Assembly (NCBI RefSeq): GCF_003751445.1
Contig: NZ_RJUU01000001.1
Span: forward strand, 67,001-131,000
Direction of reading: 5' to 3'
Origin: Streptomyces sp. 840.1
GTDB lineage: Bacteria; Actinomycetota; Actinomycetes; Streptomycetales; Streptomycetaceae
DNA: 64,000 bases
Below, one piece after another: positions 51,280 to 60,683 of the stretch. Below the pieces are notes generated by a model. That model was given only the letters and a program-made list of their open reading frames with translations, did no database searches and was not told the origin of the DNA. Both the position numbers and the translations under genes were made by a program. Numbering within the stretch: position 1 is the first letter of the stretch; each line of letters starts with the position of its first letter.

Positions 51280-52042
51280 GCGTCGCCCCCGGCGCCGGCA
51301 CGCCGTCGAAGGCCGCGGTGGCCGGGAGCGAGGCCACTCGCCCCAGCGGCCAGCCGATCCAGTCGACCCGGCCGATCACCTTGTCGACGGGCACCATGCC
51401 GCCGCCCGGTTCGCCCAGGTGGTCGCGGGAGTCCCGGGAGCGGCTGCGGTGATCGCCCATCATCCAGAGCGTGCCGTCCGGCACGACGATGTCGAACGGG
51501 GCCCTGGAAGGCGCGTCACCCGCGAACAGGTAGCCCTCGTCCAGTGGCCGGCCGTTCACCTGGATCCTCCCCTGCTTGTCGCAGCAGACCACCCGGTCGC
51601 CCCCCACACCCACCACCCGTTTCACGAAGTCGGTCTCGGCGGGTTCCACGAGCCCCAGCGAAGCCGCCGCACCGTGCAGCAGCCCGGTGACGGGGTTCAC
51701 CGCCGGCGCCTCCTGCATGAACGAGCCGGTGCCGTCGAAGACCACCACGTCCCCGCGGCGGGGTTCGGAGCCGAAACGGTACGCCAGTTTGTTGACCAGC
51801 ACCCGGTCCCCGACCCGCAGCGTGGACTCCATCGAGCCGCTGGGGATCAGGAAGGGCTGCACCACGAAGATGCTGAAGAGCAGGACGAAGACCGAGCAGA
51901 CGGCGCCGAGCGCGACCGTGCGCCGCCATGACATCGAGGCGCCGAAACGGTGCGTGATACGCGAAAAGCGCGACCCCTCCTCCGGCCCCGTGGGGGCTGC
52001 GGAGGAGCGGTCGCGCTCCGTGGTGCCTGCTTCCGTGTCCAT
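51272..52042 (-). CDS. sipW: Type I signal peptidase, SipW-like
   Basis: 256 residues, close to S. lividans SipW (259). One N-terminal span (about 42-62), catalytic S70 in IPSGSMEST, K141 in DFVKRVVGVGGD, and the GDHRSRSRDSR box. There is no C-terminal membrane span, a known trait of SipW. It is the first of the five signal peptidase genes and lies 45 bp after rplS. It ends with TAA, unusual in this GC-rich region, inside the sipX start. Confidence 0.93.
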   Translation of the reverse strand: MDTEAGTTERDRSSAAPTGPEEGSRFSRITHRFGASMSWRRTVALGAVCSVFVLLFSIFVVQPFLIPSGSMESTLRVGDRVLVNKLAYRFGSEPRRGDVVVFDGTGSFMQEAPAVNPVTGLLHGAAASLGLVEPAETDFVKRVVGVGGDRVVCCDKQGRIQVNGRPLDEGYLFAGDAPSRAPFDIVVPDGTLWMMGDHRSRSRDSRDHLGEPGGGMVPVDKVIGRVDWIGWPLGRVASLPATAAFDGVPAPGATHG

Positions 52043-52087
52043 CGGGGCCAGAGCTTATCCGGCCGTGCCGCGGACCTGGGAGTCAGC

Positions 52088-52438
52088 TCAGCGGTCGCGC
52101 TTCTCCTTGATCTTCGCGGCCTTGCCGCGCAGCTCACGGAGGAAGTACAGCTTGGCGCGACGGACGTCACCGCGGGTGACGAGCTCGATCTTCTCGAAGA
52201 TCGGGCTGTGCACCGGGAAGGTGCGCTCAACGCCGACGCTGAAGGAGACCTTGCGGACCGTGAAGGTCTCGCTGATGCCCGCGCCCTGGCGGCGGATGAC
52301 GATGCCCTTGAACTGCTGGATACGGGAACGGTTGCCCTCGATCACGCGGACGTGAACGTTGACGGTGTCACCGGCGCGGAACGCCGGGAGGTCGCTGCGC
52401 AGCGAGGCGGCGTTGACGCCATCGAGCAGGGAAGTCAT
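52088..52438 (-). CDS. rplS: 50S ribosomal protein L19
   Basis: 116 residues, normal length. Located at the 30S-50S interface. Motifs [22 protein letters not shown] and [17 protein letters not shown] are diagnostic. ATG at 52438 is preferred; an upstream in-frame start at 52465 would add nine residues not found in relatives. It follows trmD by 127 bp, the usual rpsP-rimM-trmD-rplS order. Confidence 0.97.
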   Translation of the reverse strand: MTSLLDGVNAASLRSDLPAFRAGDTVNVHVRVIEGNRSRIQQFKGIVIRRQGAGISETFTVRKVSFSVGVERTFPVHSPIFEKIELVTRGDVRRAKLYFLRELRGKAAKIKEKRDR

Positions 52439-52565
52439 GATGTCTGCTTTCTTCGCCGATGCCACAGGTCATCGACGGGAGAGTGATGAGTTCGGGGTGC
52501 TGATCGCGTCGGGCGGGCGTCTTTCCCCCTGTGGCAGGGGCGCGCGTCGGACGTACAGCAGCGGC

Positions 52566-53387
52566 CTATTCTTCCACGGCCGCGGGCCTACGCCAAAATC
52601 GGCCCCCGGGCTCGGGTGACCAGCCGAGGATCGAGAGCATCTCGCGGTCCTTCTTGTCGAAGCCCGCCGCCTCGCAACGCTCGATCAGATCCGGCCGGTT
52701 GAGCGCGGTACGGCGGAAGGCCTCGTCCCGGCGCCAGCGCGCGATCCGGCCGTGGTGGCCGCTGAGCAGCACGTCCGGGATCCCCCGGCCGCGCCACTCG
52801 GGCGGCTTGGTGTAGACGGGCCCCTCCAGCAGATCGGCCATCGCGCCGGGGGCGAAGGAGTCGTCCCGGTGCGATTCGGCGTTGCCGAGCACGCCGGGCA
52901 GCAGCCGGGCCACCGCCTCCGTGATCACCAGCACCGCGGCTTCCCCGCCGGCCAGCACGTAGTCGCCGATGGACACCTCGACGACCGGCATCCGGGTGGC
53001 GTACTCCTCGGTCACCCGCCGGTCGATGCCCTCGTAGCGGGCCGGGGCGAAGATCAGCCAGGGCCGCTCGGACAGCTCGACGGCGAGCTCCTGGGTGAAC
53101 GGCCGGCCGCTCGGCGTCGGCACCACCAGCACCGGGGAGTGCGCACCGGACTCGTATCCGCCGGCCAGGGTCTCGTCCAGGGCGTCGCCCCACGGCTCGG
53201 TCTTCATGACCATGCCGGGGCCGCCGCCGTAGGGGGTGTCGTCGACCGTGTTGTGGCGGTCGTACGTCCACTCCCGCAGATCGTGCACGTGCACGTCGAG
53301 CCTGCCGCGGGCGCGGGCCTTGCCGACGAGCGAGACGTTCAGCGGTTCGAGGTACTCGGGGAAGATCGTGACGACGTCGAGGCGCAT
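52566..53387 (-). CDS. trmD: tRNA (guanine-N1)-methyltransferase TrmD
   Basis: 273 residues. Methylates G37 of tRNAs with a trefoil-knot SAM site. Motifs: [13 protein letters not shown] at the start, DDTPYGGGPGMVMK, PARYEGIDRRV and SIGDYVLAGGEAA of the knot. The ATG shares one base with the rimM stop (TGATG), so translation is coupled. The C-terminal tail beyond LGWSPEPGG is slightly longer than in E. coli. Confidence 0.96.
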   Translation of the reverse strand: MRLDVVTIFPEYLEPLNVSLVGKARARGRLDVHVHDLREWTYDRHNTVDDTPYGGGPGMVMKTEPWGDALDETLAGGYESGAHSPVLVVPTPSGRPFTQELAVELSERPWLIFAPARYEGIDRRVTEEYATRMPVVEVSIGDYVLAGGEAAVLVITEAVARLLPGVLGNAESHRDDSFAPGAMADLLEGPVYTKPPEWRGRGIPDVLLSGHHGRIARWRRDEAFRRTALNRPDLIERCEAAGFDKKDREMLSILGWSPEPGGRFWRRPAAVEE

Positions 53388-53965
53388 CAGTCGTCCTTCC
53401 CGCCCTCGGCGGTCTCCGCCGCCTCCTCGTCGCGCGAGGAGGCCACGACCGCCTCGCTCTCGTCGATCAGGCCGGGCGGCGGCGTGATCACCGCGCGCTG
53501 CTCCTCCAGGTCGATCTCGGAGACGATCTCCTCGACGAACGGGATCATCACCTCGGTGCCGTCGGGGCGCTCCACGATGAAGAGGTCCTGGGACGGCAGG
53601 TGCGTGATCTCGGTGATCCGGCCGATCTCGGTGCCGTCGGCGAGCACCACGTCCAGGTCCATCAGCTGATGGTCGTAGAACTCCTCGGGGTCCTCCGGGA
53701 GCTCCTCCGGGTCGACCTCGGAGATCAGCAGCGTATTGCGCAGCGCCTCGGCGGCCGTACGGTCCCGTACGCCCTCGAAACGCAGCAGCAGCCTGCCGCT
53801 GTGCACCCGGCCGGTCTCGATCGTCAGCGGTCCCGTCGAAGCCGGCTCGGTGGCCAGTACCGCACCGGGTCCGAGCCGGAGTTCCGGCTCGTCCGTGCGT
53901 ACCTCGACGGTGACCTCGCCCTTGATGCCGTGGGCGCGACCGATCCGCGCGACTACCAACTGCAC
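53387..53965 (-). CDS. rimM: Ribosome maturation factor RimM
   Basis: 192 residues: an N-terminal RimM beta-barrel ([21 protein letters not shown]) and a PRC barrel ([32 protein letters not shown]). It helps assemble the 30S head and binds S19. An acidic tail of about 25 residues ([17 protein letters not shown]) is added. It sits between khpA and trmD, with a hairpin in the 79-bp gap upstream. Confidence 0.95.
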   Translation of the reverse strand: MQLVVARIGRAHGIKGEVTVEVRTDEPELRLGPGAVLATEPASTGPLTIETGRVHSGRLLLRFEGVRDRTAAEALRNTLLISEVDPEELPEDPEEFYDHQLMDLDVVLADGTEIGRITEITHLPSQDLFIVERPDGTEVMIPFVEEIVSEIDLEEQRAVITPPPGLIDESEAVVASSRDEEAAETAEGGKDD

Positions 53966-53991
53966 CTTGTGTCTCTCCTGTCATACGACGA

Positions 53992-54026
53992 CGGGCCGGG
54001 GCGGGCGCATGGCCCTCCCCGGCCCG
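53992..54026 (-). terminator. Hairpin between khpA and rimM
   Basis: Perfect 10-bp arms (53992-54001 and 54017-54026) with a 15-nt loop lie 18 bp after the khpA stop and 26 bp before rimM. It could reduce read-through from the ribosomal protein gene into rimM-trmD. Confidence 0.55.
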
Positions 54027-54044
54027 TGCCGGTGTTCAACTCTG

Positions 54045-54284
54045 TCAGCGAACCTGATCCACATCGACGAGGTCGACGCGGATACCACGGCCGCCGATGG
54101 CTCCGACGACGGTACGCAGCGCGCGTGCGGTGCGGCCGTTGCGGCCGATCACCTTGCCGAGGTCATCGGGGTGGACCCGGACCTCGAGCACACGGCCGCG
54201 ACGCAGGGTGCGCGAGGCGACCTGCACGTCCTCGGGGTTGTCGACGATGCCTTTCACGAGGTGCTCGAGAGCCTCCTCGAGCAT
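54045..54284 (-). CDS. khpA: KH-domain RNA-binding protein KhpA
   Basis: 79 residues made of a single KH domain. The GRNGRTAR loop is the GxxG RNA-binding signature (DDLGKVIGRNGRTARALRTVV). In other Gram-positive bacteria KhpA pairs with KhpB and affects cell elongation. It starts 2 bp after the rpsP stop, the normal arrangement in actinobacteria and firmicutes. Confidence 0.95.
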   Translation of the reverse strand: MLEEALEHLVKGIVDNPEDVQVASRTLRRGRVLEVRVHPDDLGKVIGRNGRTARALRTVVGAIGGRGIRVDLVDVDQVR

Positions 54285-54286
54285 GC

Positions 54287-54730
54287 TCAGGCCTCGGTCG
54301 ACTCGGCGGGCGCAGCTGCGTCAGCAGCCTCGTCCGCCTTCTTGTCGGCCTTCTTCGCCTTCTGCGTGATGGCCTCGCCCTTGGACTCCTCAGCGGTGTC
54401 CTTGGTCAGGGCCTCGAACAGGGCGCGCTTGTCAGCCTTGGGCTCCGGCTGCAGAAGCGGCGCGGGGGCGGGAAGGCCCTTGTGGGCCTGCCAGTCACCG
54501 GTGAGCTTCAGGATCGCGAGAACCGGCTCGGTCGGCTGGGCGCCGACGGACAGCCAGTACTGCGCGCGCTCTGCGTTGACCTCGATGCGCGAGGGGTTCT
54601 GTACCGGGTGGTACAGGCCGATCTCCTCGATGGCCCGGCCATCACGGCGGGTACGGGAGTCGGCGACGACGATGCGGTAGTGAGGCGAACGGATCTTGCC
54701 CAGACGCTTCAGCTTGATCTTGACTGCCAC
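54287..54730 (-). CDS. rpsP: 30S ribosomal protein S16 with extended C-terminus
   Basis: 147 residues. The S16 core (1-85) has [38 protein letters not shown]. After it comes a Lys/Ala/Glu-rich tail of about 60 residues ([16 protein letters not shown]) typical of actinobacterial S16. First gene of the rpsP-khpA-rimM-trmD-rplS chain, so a promoter is expected in the 157 bp upstream. Confidence 0.96.
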   Translation of the reverse strand: MAVKIKLKRLGKIRSPHYRIVVADSRTRRDGRAIEEIGLYHPVQNPSRIEVNAERAQYWLSVGAQPTEPVLAILKLTGDWQAHKGLPAPAPLLQPEPKADKRALFEALTKDTAEESKGEAITQKAKKADKKADEAADAAAPAESTEA

Positions 54731-54887
54731 GGAAGTGGTGTCTCCTGGTCTATGACGTGGTTGGGCACAACGAAGATGCCACGTGGGGTTGCGGTACTCG
54801 GGTGCCCGATGGACGCGTCAGCCGGAGGAGAGAGGGGTCCTATGCGACTGTCGAGTACAGCTAGCCATTGTGCCACACCGCATCGGT

Positions 54888-55481
54888 TCACCCCACCGCG
54901 ACCACTGCTTCCGGGATCCGGAACGGCTTTCCGCAGCCGCCGCAGACGATCGGGGCCTGCGCGAGGACCGAGGGGACGACGCGCACGTTGCGACCGCAGT
55001 CGCAGACGGCCTTGACCCGCACGCCCCCTCCGGAGGAGCCGTGCCGGGCGGCCGGGCCGCGGAAGGAGCGCTTGGTGTCGGCGGCGGTGGCCACGGTGTG
55101 CGCCTTGAGGGCGCGCTGCAGCCGTTCCATCGTGGGCCGGTACCGGCGCTTGGCCTCGGGGTTGAGCGTGACCAGCGAGAAGCCACTGCTGGGGTGGGGC
55201 TCCTCGGCGTGATCGAGGCCCAGCTCCTCGGCGATCGCGAGGAATCGACGGTTGTGGTAGCGGCCGGCGCGCGAGGTGTCTCGGACACCTCGCGCGGCGG
55301 CGATGCCGTGGACTGCCTCATGGAGCAGCCGTTCGAAGGAGAGCTCGGCGCCACAGGCGGACGAGGACTCTCCGATCAGGGACTCGGGCGCGGCAAGATC
55401 GGGCAGCTCGGGGTGGTACCGCTGAATGTCGGCCCACGCCTGTGCCAGCTCTGCGGCAAGTACAGGTGGTGTCGTGCTCAC
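54888..55481 (-). CDS. HEAVH-motif protein with C-terminal zinc ribbon, SprT-like
   Basis: 197 residues. A HEAVH motif (HExxH type, FERLLHEAVHGIAAARG near 65-80) followed by RYHNRRF resembles a metallopeptidase site. A C-terminal zinc ribbon (VCDCGRNVRVV, then IVCGGCG) gives four cysteines. This layout recalls SprT-like proteases of DNA-protein crosslink repair, but similarity is limited and I do not claim activity. The GTG at 55481 is used; upstream in-frame codons exist. A perfect 13-bp stem lies within its coding sequence. It is divergent from a methyltransferase gene. Confidence 0.82.
   Translation of the reverse strand: MSTTPPVLAAELAQAWADIQRYHPELPDLAAPESLIGESSSACGAELSFERLLHEAVHGIAAARGVRDTSRAGRYHNRRFLAIAEELGLDHAEEPHPSSGFSLVTLNPEAKRRYRPTMERLQRALKAHTVATAADTKRSFRGPAARHGSSGGGVRVKAVCDCGRNVRVVPSVLAQAPIVCGGCGKPFRIPEAVVAVG
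55268..55296. other. Perfect hairpin inside the HEAVH protein gene
   Basis: Arms 55268-55280 and 55284-55296 are exact complements with a 3-nt loop. They encode ARGVRDTSRA, directly after the HEAVH motif. Its placement may reflect codon constraint rather than function. Confidence 0.5.
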
Positions 55482-55993
55482 GTCGTGACAACGAGCGCGG
55501 GTGCCCCGGTGTTCCGATTCCGGGCCATCCCAAATAATTTGCACGTACCAGTCAGTTGCCGTTCATGCGTCCTGACGAGGGCGGGTGCGCTGATCTGCGG
55601 AGAACTCTCACAGCTCGCACCAAGGTGGTACGTAGCGACGTGTACGCCCGAGCGCGTAAACCGCGCGTACGCCCCCCGGGACTCGCACCACCCGGGCGCC
55701 CGGAACCTCGACGGGCGCGTACTGGGGAAACCGACAGTACCGGGGGCCCGGCCCGCCCCGCCCACCCCCTCCCCCGAGCGCTCGACGTGCCCGGCCCCGC
55801 CCGCCGGGTGAGACTGGACCGACGAGCGGCACCGGAGACAACCATTGCCCGTAGACCCCTGGACGCGGCGGCGGATGCGCAGTTCTCTGGCATACGGGGG
55901 AAGCGCGGCCGCAGGCACGGGGAAGTCGTCCACTCGGACACGACCGACCGGCACCACTCATCACCGGCATCTCGGCGGATTGGGGCGCATTCC
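55482..55993. other. Divergent intergenic region of 512 bp
   Basis: Separates the HEAVH gene (minus) from the methyltransferase gene (plus). Both promoters must be here. A rare AT-rich spot (AAATAATTT, about 55532-55540) lies 50-60 bp before the minus-strand GTG and could be its -10 area. The rest is GC-rich and I see no gene, repeat or hairpin that stands out. Confidence 0.5.
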
Positions 55994-56851
55994 ATGACAC
56001 CAACGCTCGTCCGGCACCACAGGCACGCGGAGTCGTCCGCTCCGGTGGACACCGGGTCCCGGGCCCGTGACTGGGCCGAGATCCAGGAACGGATGCTCGC
56101 GCCGCTGTACGAGGCGGTGTACCGGCGGCTGGAAGTGGGGGCCGCCACCCGAATGCTCTCGCTCGGCTGCGGCTCCGGGCTCGCGCTGCTGATCGCGGCC
56201 GGCCGCGGAGCCCACGTCACCGGCATCGACGCCGACCGGGAGCGCCTCGCGCTCGCCCGCACCCGGCTGCTGCCGGACCCCGTGGGCGATGCCGGGACCA
56301 CGGCCGCCGGGCCCCTGCTGCTGGACGGCGTCCCGGCCGTCGCGGCGGGCCACCAGCCGTACGGCCTGATCACCGCCTTCACGCCGATCGGCTGCTCGGC
56401 CGACGACGCGGAGGAACTGGTGGGATCGCTCGGTGCGGCGGTGCCGCTGGCGGCCCGGGGCAGCACGGTCGTGCTGACCGGCTGGGGCCCGCCCGAGCGG
56501 TGCGCCACGGCGGCGGTGCTGCGGGTGGCGGCCCGGCTCGCGGAGGGGACGGGTTCCTCCCCCGGTGCGGGCGGCTGGCTGGGCGCGCAGCGCGACGACC
56601 TGGAGGACGTGGCGCTGCGGACCGGGCTGAAGCCGGACGGCTCCGGGCGGGTGGCGTGCCCGTTCGGCTACGCGGACCTGGACAGCGCGGTCCGGGGTCT
56701 GCTCTCGACCCGGCTGTTCGACGCCGCGGTACGGGCGACGGACCGGACCCAGGTGGAGAAGGAGGTGGCGGAGGCCCTGCACCCGCACCTGCGCCGGGAC
56801 GGCACCGTCTGGATGCCCAACGTGTTCCGCTACCTCGTCTGCACGACGTAG
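55994..56851 (+). CDS. SAM-dependent methyltransferase
   Basis: 285 residues. The SAM site MLSLGCGSGLALLIAAGRGA (about 55-74) is followed by the acidic residue in VTGIDADRERLALA, so class I fold is clear. The remainder gives no substrate clue: an RDWAEIQERMLAPLYEAVY helix at the start and HPHLRRDGTVWMPNVFRYLVC at the end. Conserved next to ftsH/ffh in streptomycetes as far as I recall. ATG at 55994 is used; the frame is open farther upstream but without similarity. Confidence 0.85.
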   Translation: MTPTLVRHHRHAESSAPVDTGSRARDWAEIQERMLAPLYEAVYRRLEVGAATRMLSLGCGSGLALLIAAGRGAHVTGIDADRERLALARTRLLPDPVGDAGTTAAGPLLLDGVPAVAAGHQPYGLITAFTPIGCSADDAEELVGSLGAAVPLAARGSTVVLTGWGPPERCATAAVLRVAARLAEGTGSSPGAGGWLGAQRDDLEDVALRTGLKPDGSGRVACPFGYADLDSAVRGLLSTRLFDAAVRATDRTQVEKEVAEALHPHLRRDGTVWMPNVFRYLVCTT

Positions 56852-56896
56852 CGCCCCGGCCGCAGCGCGCCCGGCGGACGCCGTCGGCCGGGTTCG

Positions 56897-58819
56897 CTAC
56901 GGCTTGTCCAGCCGGGTGATGCCGGCGGCCCGGTAGGCGGCCACCTCGTCCAGCGTCTCGTGCTCCAGCAGCGCCCCGGCGAGCGAGTCCAGCCGGTCCC
57001 GGTTGTCCGCCAGGAGCCGGCACGCCTCCTCGTAGCACTCGTCGACGATGCGCCGCATCTCCCCGTCCACCGCGTCCAGCGTCGAGGGCGCCGCGCTCAG
57101 GCCGTACGCCTGCTGGGCGTCGGCCGGGATCGCCGTCAGCCGGCCCACCTTGTGGCTCATGCCCCAGCGGCCCACCATGCCGCGGGCCAGGCCGGTGACC
57201 TGCTCCAGATCGCTCTCCGCGCCCGTGGTGACGACGCCGAAGACCACCTGCTCGGCCGCCATCCCGCCGAGCGCGCCGATGATCCGGCCACGCAGGTACT
57301 CCTCGGTGTACGCGTACTTGTCGGCGTCCGGCGTGGAGAGCGTGACCCCGAGTGCCCGGCCGCGCGGCACGATGGTGACCTTGCGGACCGGGTCGGCTCC
57401 GGGCTGGAGCATGCCGAGGAGCGCGTGTCCGCTCTCGTGGAAGGCGGTCCTGCGGCGCTCCTCGTCCGACATCACGAGCGAGCGTTCCGCGCCGAGCTGG
57501 ACCTTCTCCAGGGCGTCCGAGAGGTCGGCGCCGTTGACCTGCGGCTGCCCCCGCCTGACGGCGAGCAGCGCGGCCTCGTTGGCGAGGTTGGCCAGATCGG
57601 CGCCGGTCATCCCCGGGGTCGTCCGGGCCACCTGGCCCAGATCCACGTCGTCGGACATCGGGATCTGCCGGGTGTGGATCTCCAGGATCGCCTCCCGGCC
57701 GCTCTTGTCCGGCGGACTGACCTGGACGATCCGGTCGAAGCGGCCGGGCCGGGTGAGCGCCGGGTCGAGGACGTCGGCGCGGTTGGTGGCGGCGAGCACG
57801 ATCACCCCCTCCGAGCCGGAGAAGCCGTCCATCTCGGTGAGGATCTGGTTCAGCGTCTGTTCGCGCTCGTCGTGGCCGCCCATGCCGGAGCCGCCGCCTC
57901 GGACCCGTCCGATGGTGTCGATCTCGTCGATGAAGACGATGGCCGGGGCGATCTTGCGCGCCTCCGCGAACAGCTCGCGGACCCGCCCCGCGCCGACGCC
58001 GACGATCATCTCGATGAACTCGGAGGCCGAGGCCGAGAAGAACGGCACCCCCGCCTCTCCGGCGACCGCCCGCGCCAGCAGCGTCTTGCCGGTGCCGGGA
58101 GGACCGGCGAGCAGGACTCCCCCGGGCATCCTGGCGCCCATCTTCCGGTAGGCGTCGGGGTTCTTCAGGAAGTCCACCACGTCGTCGAGCTCGCCCTCGA
58201 CCTCGTCGATGCCGGCCACGTCGTCGAAGGTGGTGCGCCGGCCGCCCTCCAGCTCGACCGGCTTGGGCGGGGCCTTGCGGCCGAAGCCGCCCATCCCGCC
58301 GCCCATGCCGCCCCGCGACATCCGCCGGGCGATGAAGATCCAGAGGACGACGAGCAGCAGCATCGGCGCCAGCGAGATCAGCAGGTTGGCCAGGAAGCTG
58401 CGTTCCTTGACGACCGGTTCGGCCGTGACCGTGACGTCGTCCTTGACCAGCTCGGCCCAGAGGTTGTCGTCGGCGAAGGCGGGCCGCTGGGTGACGAACT
58501 TGGTGTACTTGTCGTCCTTCTTGCCCGGGACCTTCGCCTCCTTCTTGAGCTGCCCCTGGATGGCATCGCCCTTGGAGTAGATCTTGGAGACGTTGCCCGA
58601 GGTGACCTGCTTGCTGAACTCCGTGTACGCGATCGTCGGCTCCTCCTCCCCGTTGAAGAAGGAGAGCACCAGGTTGGCGATCAGGTAGACGGCCAGCGCG
58701 GTCAGCAGCAGTCCGCCCCAGCCCCCGGGCATCTTCCGGCGGGGCGGCGGGGGCGGCGGGGCGCCCTCGGAGCGCCAGGGCTGGTCGGTGCGGTCGCGGG
58801 GAGGTACCGGACTGGTCAC
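56897..58819 (-). CDS. ftsH: ATP-dependent zinc metalloprotease FtsH
   Basis: 640 residues, membrane-bound AAA+ protease that degrades misfolded membrane proteins. Two spans (about 33-54 and 144-164) flank an extracytoplasmic domain. Walker A is GPPGTGKT (239-246), Walker B VFIDEID, the second region of homology has [17 protein letters not shown], and the protease site is HESGH (H461, E462, H465). The N-terminus has a Pro-rich stretch (PPPPPPRR). GTG at 58819 follows GAGGAG. It is convergent with the methyltransferase gene, with only 45 bp between the two stops. Confidence 0.95.
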   Translation of the reverse strand: MTSPVPPRDRTDQPWRSEGAPPPPPPRRKMPGGWGGLLLTALAVYLIANLVLSFFNGEEEPTIAYTEFSKQVTSGNVSKIYSKGDAIQGQLKKEAKVPGKKDDKYTKFVTQRPAFADDNLWAELVKDDVTVTAEPVVKERSFLANLLISLAPMLLLVVLWIFIARRMSRGGMGGGMGGFGRKAPPKPVELEGGRRTTFDDVAGIDEVEGELDDVVDFLKNPDAYRKMGARMPGGVLLAGPPGTGKTLLARAVAGEAGVPFFSASASEFIEMIVGVGAGRVRELFAEARKIAPAIVFIDEIDTIGRVRGGGSGMGGHDEREQTLNQILTEMDGFSGSEGVIVLAATNRADVLDPALTRPGRFDRIVQVSPPDKSGREAILEIHTRQIPMSDDVDLGQVARTTPGMTGADLANLANEAALLAVRRGQPQVNGADLSDALEKVQLGAERSLVMSDEERRRTAFHESGHALLGMLQPGADPVRKVTIVPRGRALGVTLSTPDADKYAYTEEYLRGRIIGALGGMAAEQVVFGVVTTGAESDLEQVTGLARGMVGRWGMSHKVGRLTAIPADAQQAYGLSAAPSTLDAVDGEMRRIVDECYEEACRLLADNRDRLDSLAGALLEHETLDEVAAYRAAGITRLDKP

Positions 58820-58932
58820 GCGTGCTCCTCTGCCGACAGCCGTTGAGCCGACATTAAGGGAGAAACGCGGACGAAGCCCTTGGAGCGGCGGTCCACTGGG
58901 CCCATGGAGGGAACGCCACTGCCCCGCGCACG

Positions 58933-58972
58933 CCCGAGGGGGCGCCCGCCGTGAAGCGGGCGCCCCCTCGGG
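58933..58972. terminator. Terminator hairpin after ffh
   Basis: A perfect 17-bp stem (58933-58949 with 58956-58972) and a 6-nt loop lie 23 bp beyond the ffh stop, before ftsH on the same strand. It separates the two transcription units. Confidence 0.85.
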
Positions 58973-58995
58973 GACGTGCATCGGGAGACCGCTGG

Positions 58996-60552
58996 TCAGC
59001 CCATGAACTTCTTGAACTCGTCCGGCAGCTCGAAGTCCTCGGCGGGCCGGCCGCCCTGACCGGCCGGCAGACCGAGCGCGCCCTGCGCCGCCTGCTCGCG
59101 GCGGGCGGCCTCGGCCGCCTCCTCCGCCTTGCGCTTCATCGGGTTGCCGCTCTTGCGCTTGCCCTTGGCCTGCTTGACCTGCTTCTTCTGCCGGCCGGGG
59201 CCGCCGCCCATGCCCGGCATGCCCGGCATCCCCGGCATGCCGCCGCCCTGCGCCATCTTCGACATCATCTTGCGGGCCTCGAAGAACCGCTCGACCAGGT
59301 TTTTCACGGCGCTGACCTCGACACCGGAGCCCTTGGCGATACGGGCCCGGCGCGAGCCGTTGATGAGCGTCGGCTCGGCGCGCTCCTTCGGGGTCATCGA
59401 CTTGATGATCGCGGCGGTGCGGTCCACGTCGCGCTCGTCGATGTTGTTGATCTGGTCCTTGATCTGCCCCATGCCGGGCAGCATCCCGAGCAGCTTGGAG
59501 ATGGAGCCCATCTTGCGGACCTGCTCCATCTGGGCGAGGAAGTCGTCGAGCGTGAAGTCCTTGCCCTTGCTGGACGCCAGCTTGGAGGCCATCTTGGCGG
59601 CCTCGTCCTGGCTGAAGGTCTTCTCCGCCTGCTCGATCAGGGTGAGCAGGTCACCCATGTCGAGGATGCGCGAGGCCATCCGGTCGGGGTGGAAGGCGTC
59701 GAAGTCCTCGAGCTTCTCACCGTTCGACGCGAAGATGATCTGCTTGCCGGTGACGTGGGCGATCGACAGGGCCGCACCGCCGCGGGCGTCACCGTCGAGC
59801 TTGGAGAGCACCACGCCGTCGAAGCCGACGCCGTCGCGGAAGGCCTCGGCGGTGTTGACCGCGTCCTGGCCGATCATCGCGTCGACGACGAAGAGGATCT
59901 CGTCGGGGCTGACGGCGTCGCGGATGTCCGCGGCCTGCTGCATCAGCTCCTGGTCGATACCGAGGCGGCCGGCGGTGTCGACGACCACCACGTCGTACTG
60001 CTTGGCGCGGGCGTGCTCGATCGAGTCCTTGGCGACCTGGACCGGGTCACCGACGCCGTTGCCCGGCTCCGGCGCGTACACCGCGACACCAGCGCGGTCC
60101 GCGACGACGCTCAGCTGGTTGACGGCGTTGGGGCGCTGGAGGTCACAGGCGACGAGCAGCGGGGAGTGGCCCTGGCCCTTGAGCCAGAGGCCGAGCTTTC
60201 CGGCGAGGGTCGTCTTACCGGCGCCCTGGAGACCGGCGAGCATGATCACGGTCGGCGGGTTCTTGGCGAACCGCAGCCGGCGGGTCTCGCCACCGAGGAT
60301 GGAGACGAGCTCCTCGTTGACGATCTTGATCATCTGCTGCGCGGGATTCAGCGCCTGGGAGACCTCGACGCCGCGCGCCCGCTCCTTGACGTTGGCGATG
60401 AAGGACCGGACGACGGGCAGGGCGACATCGGCCTCGAGCAGGGCGATACGGATCTCGCGAGCCGTGGCGTCGATGTCCGCCTCGGACAAGCGGCCCTTGC
60501 CCCTGAGGTTCTTGAAAGTCGCGGCAAGGCGGTCGGAGAGAGTATCGAACAC
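58996..60552 (-). CDS. ffh: Signal recognition particle protein Ffh (SRP54)
   Basis: 518 residues. The N domain leads to the GTPase G domain with LAGLQGAGKTTLAGKL (G1), DTAGRLGIDQELM (G3) and the TKLDG-equivalent LSKLDGDARGGAA. The methionine-rich M domain from about 320 binds signal peptides and 4.5S RNA; its Gly/Met stretch (MPGMPGMPGM) and long basic tail are usual in streptomycetes. It takes nascent membrane proteins to FtsY. Start is GTG with the usual VFDTLSDRL N-terminus. Confidence 0.96.
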   Translation of the reverse strand: MFDTLSDRLAATFKNLRGKGRLSEADIDATAREIRIALLEADVALPVVRSFIANVKERARGVEVSQALNPAQQMIKIVNEELVSILGGETRRLRFAKNPPTVIMLAGLQGAGKTTLAGKLGLWLKGQGHSPLLVACDLQRPNAVNQLSVVADRAGVAVYAPEPGNGVGDPVQVAKDSIEHARAKQYDVVVVDTAGRLGIDQELMQQAADIRDAVSPDEILFVVDAMIGQDAVNTAEAFRDGVGFDGVVLSKLDGDARGGAALSIAHVTGKQIIFASNGEKLEDFDAFHPDRMASRILDMGDLLTLIEQAEKTFSQDEAAKMASKLASSKGKDFTLDDFLAQMEQVRKMGSISKLLGMLPGMGQIKDQINNIDERDVDRTAAIIKSMTPKERAEPTLINGSRRARIAKGSGVEVSAVKNLVERFFEARKMMSKMAQGGGMPGMPGMPGMGGGPGRQKKQVKQAKGKRKSGNPMKRKAEEAAEAARREQAAQGALGLPAGQGGRPAEDFELPDEFKKFMG

Positions 60553-60683
60553 GGCGCTCGTCGGTCCTCAGGGTCGGGGGCGGGATGGGTCAGTCGTTCC
60601 CCAGGGTATCCGGACGCCGTGGAACGCAAAGCCCTCGCCCGGTTCTCGTGACGGACGAGGGCTCCCGCACCTGGCGAAAGCGC

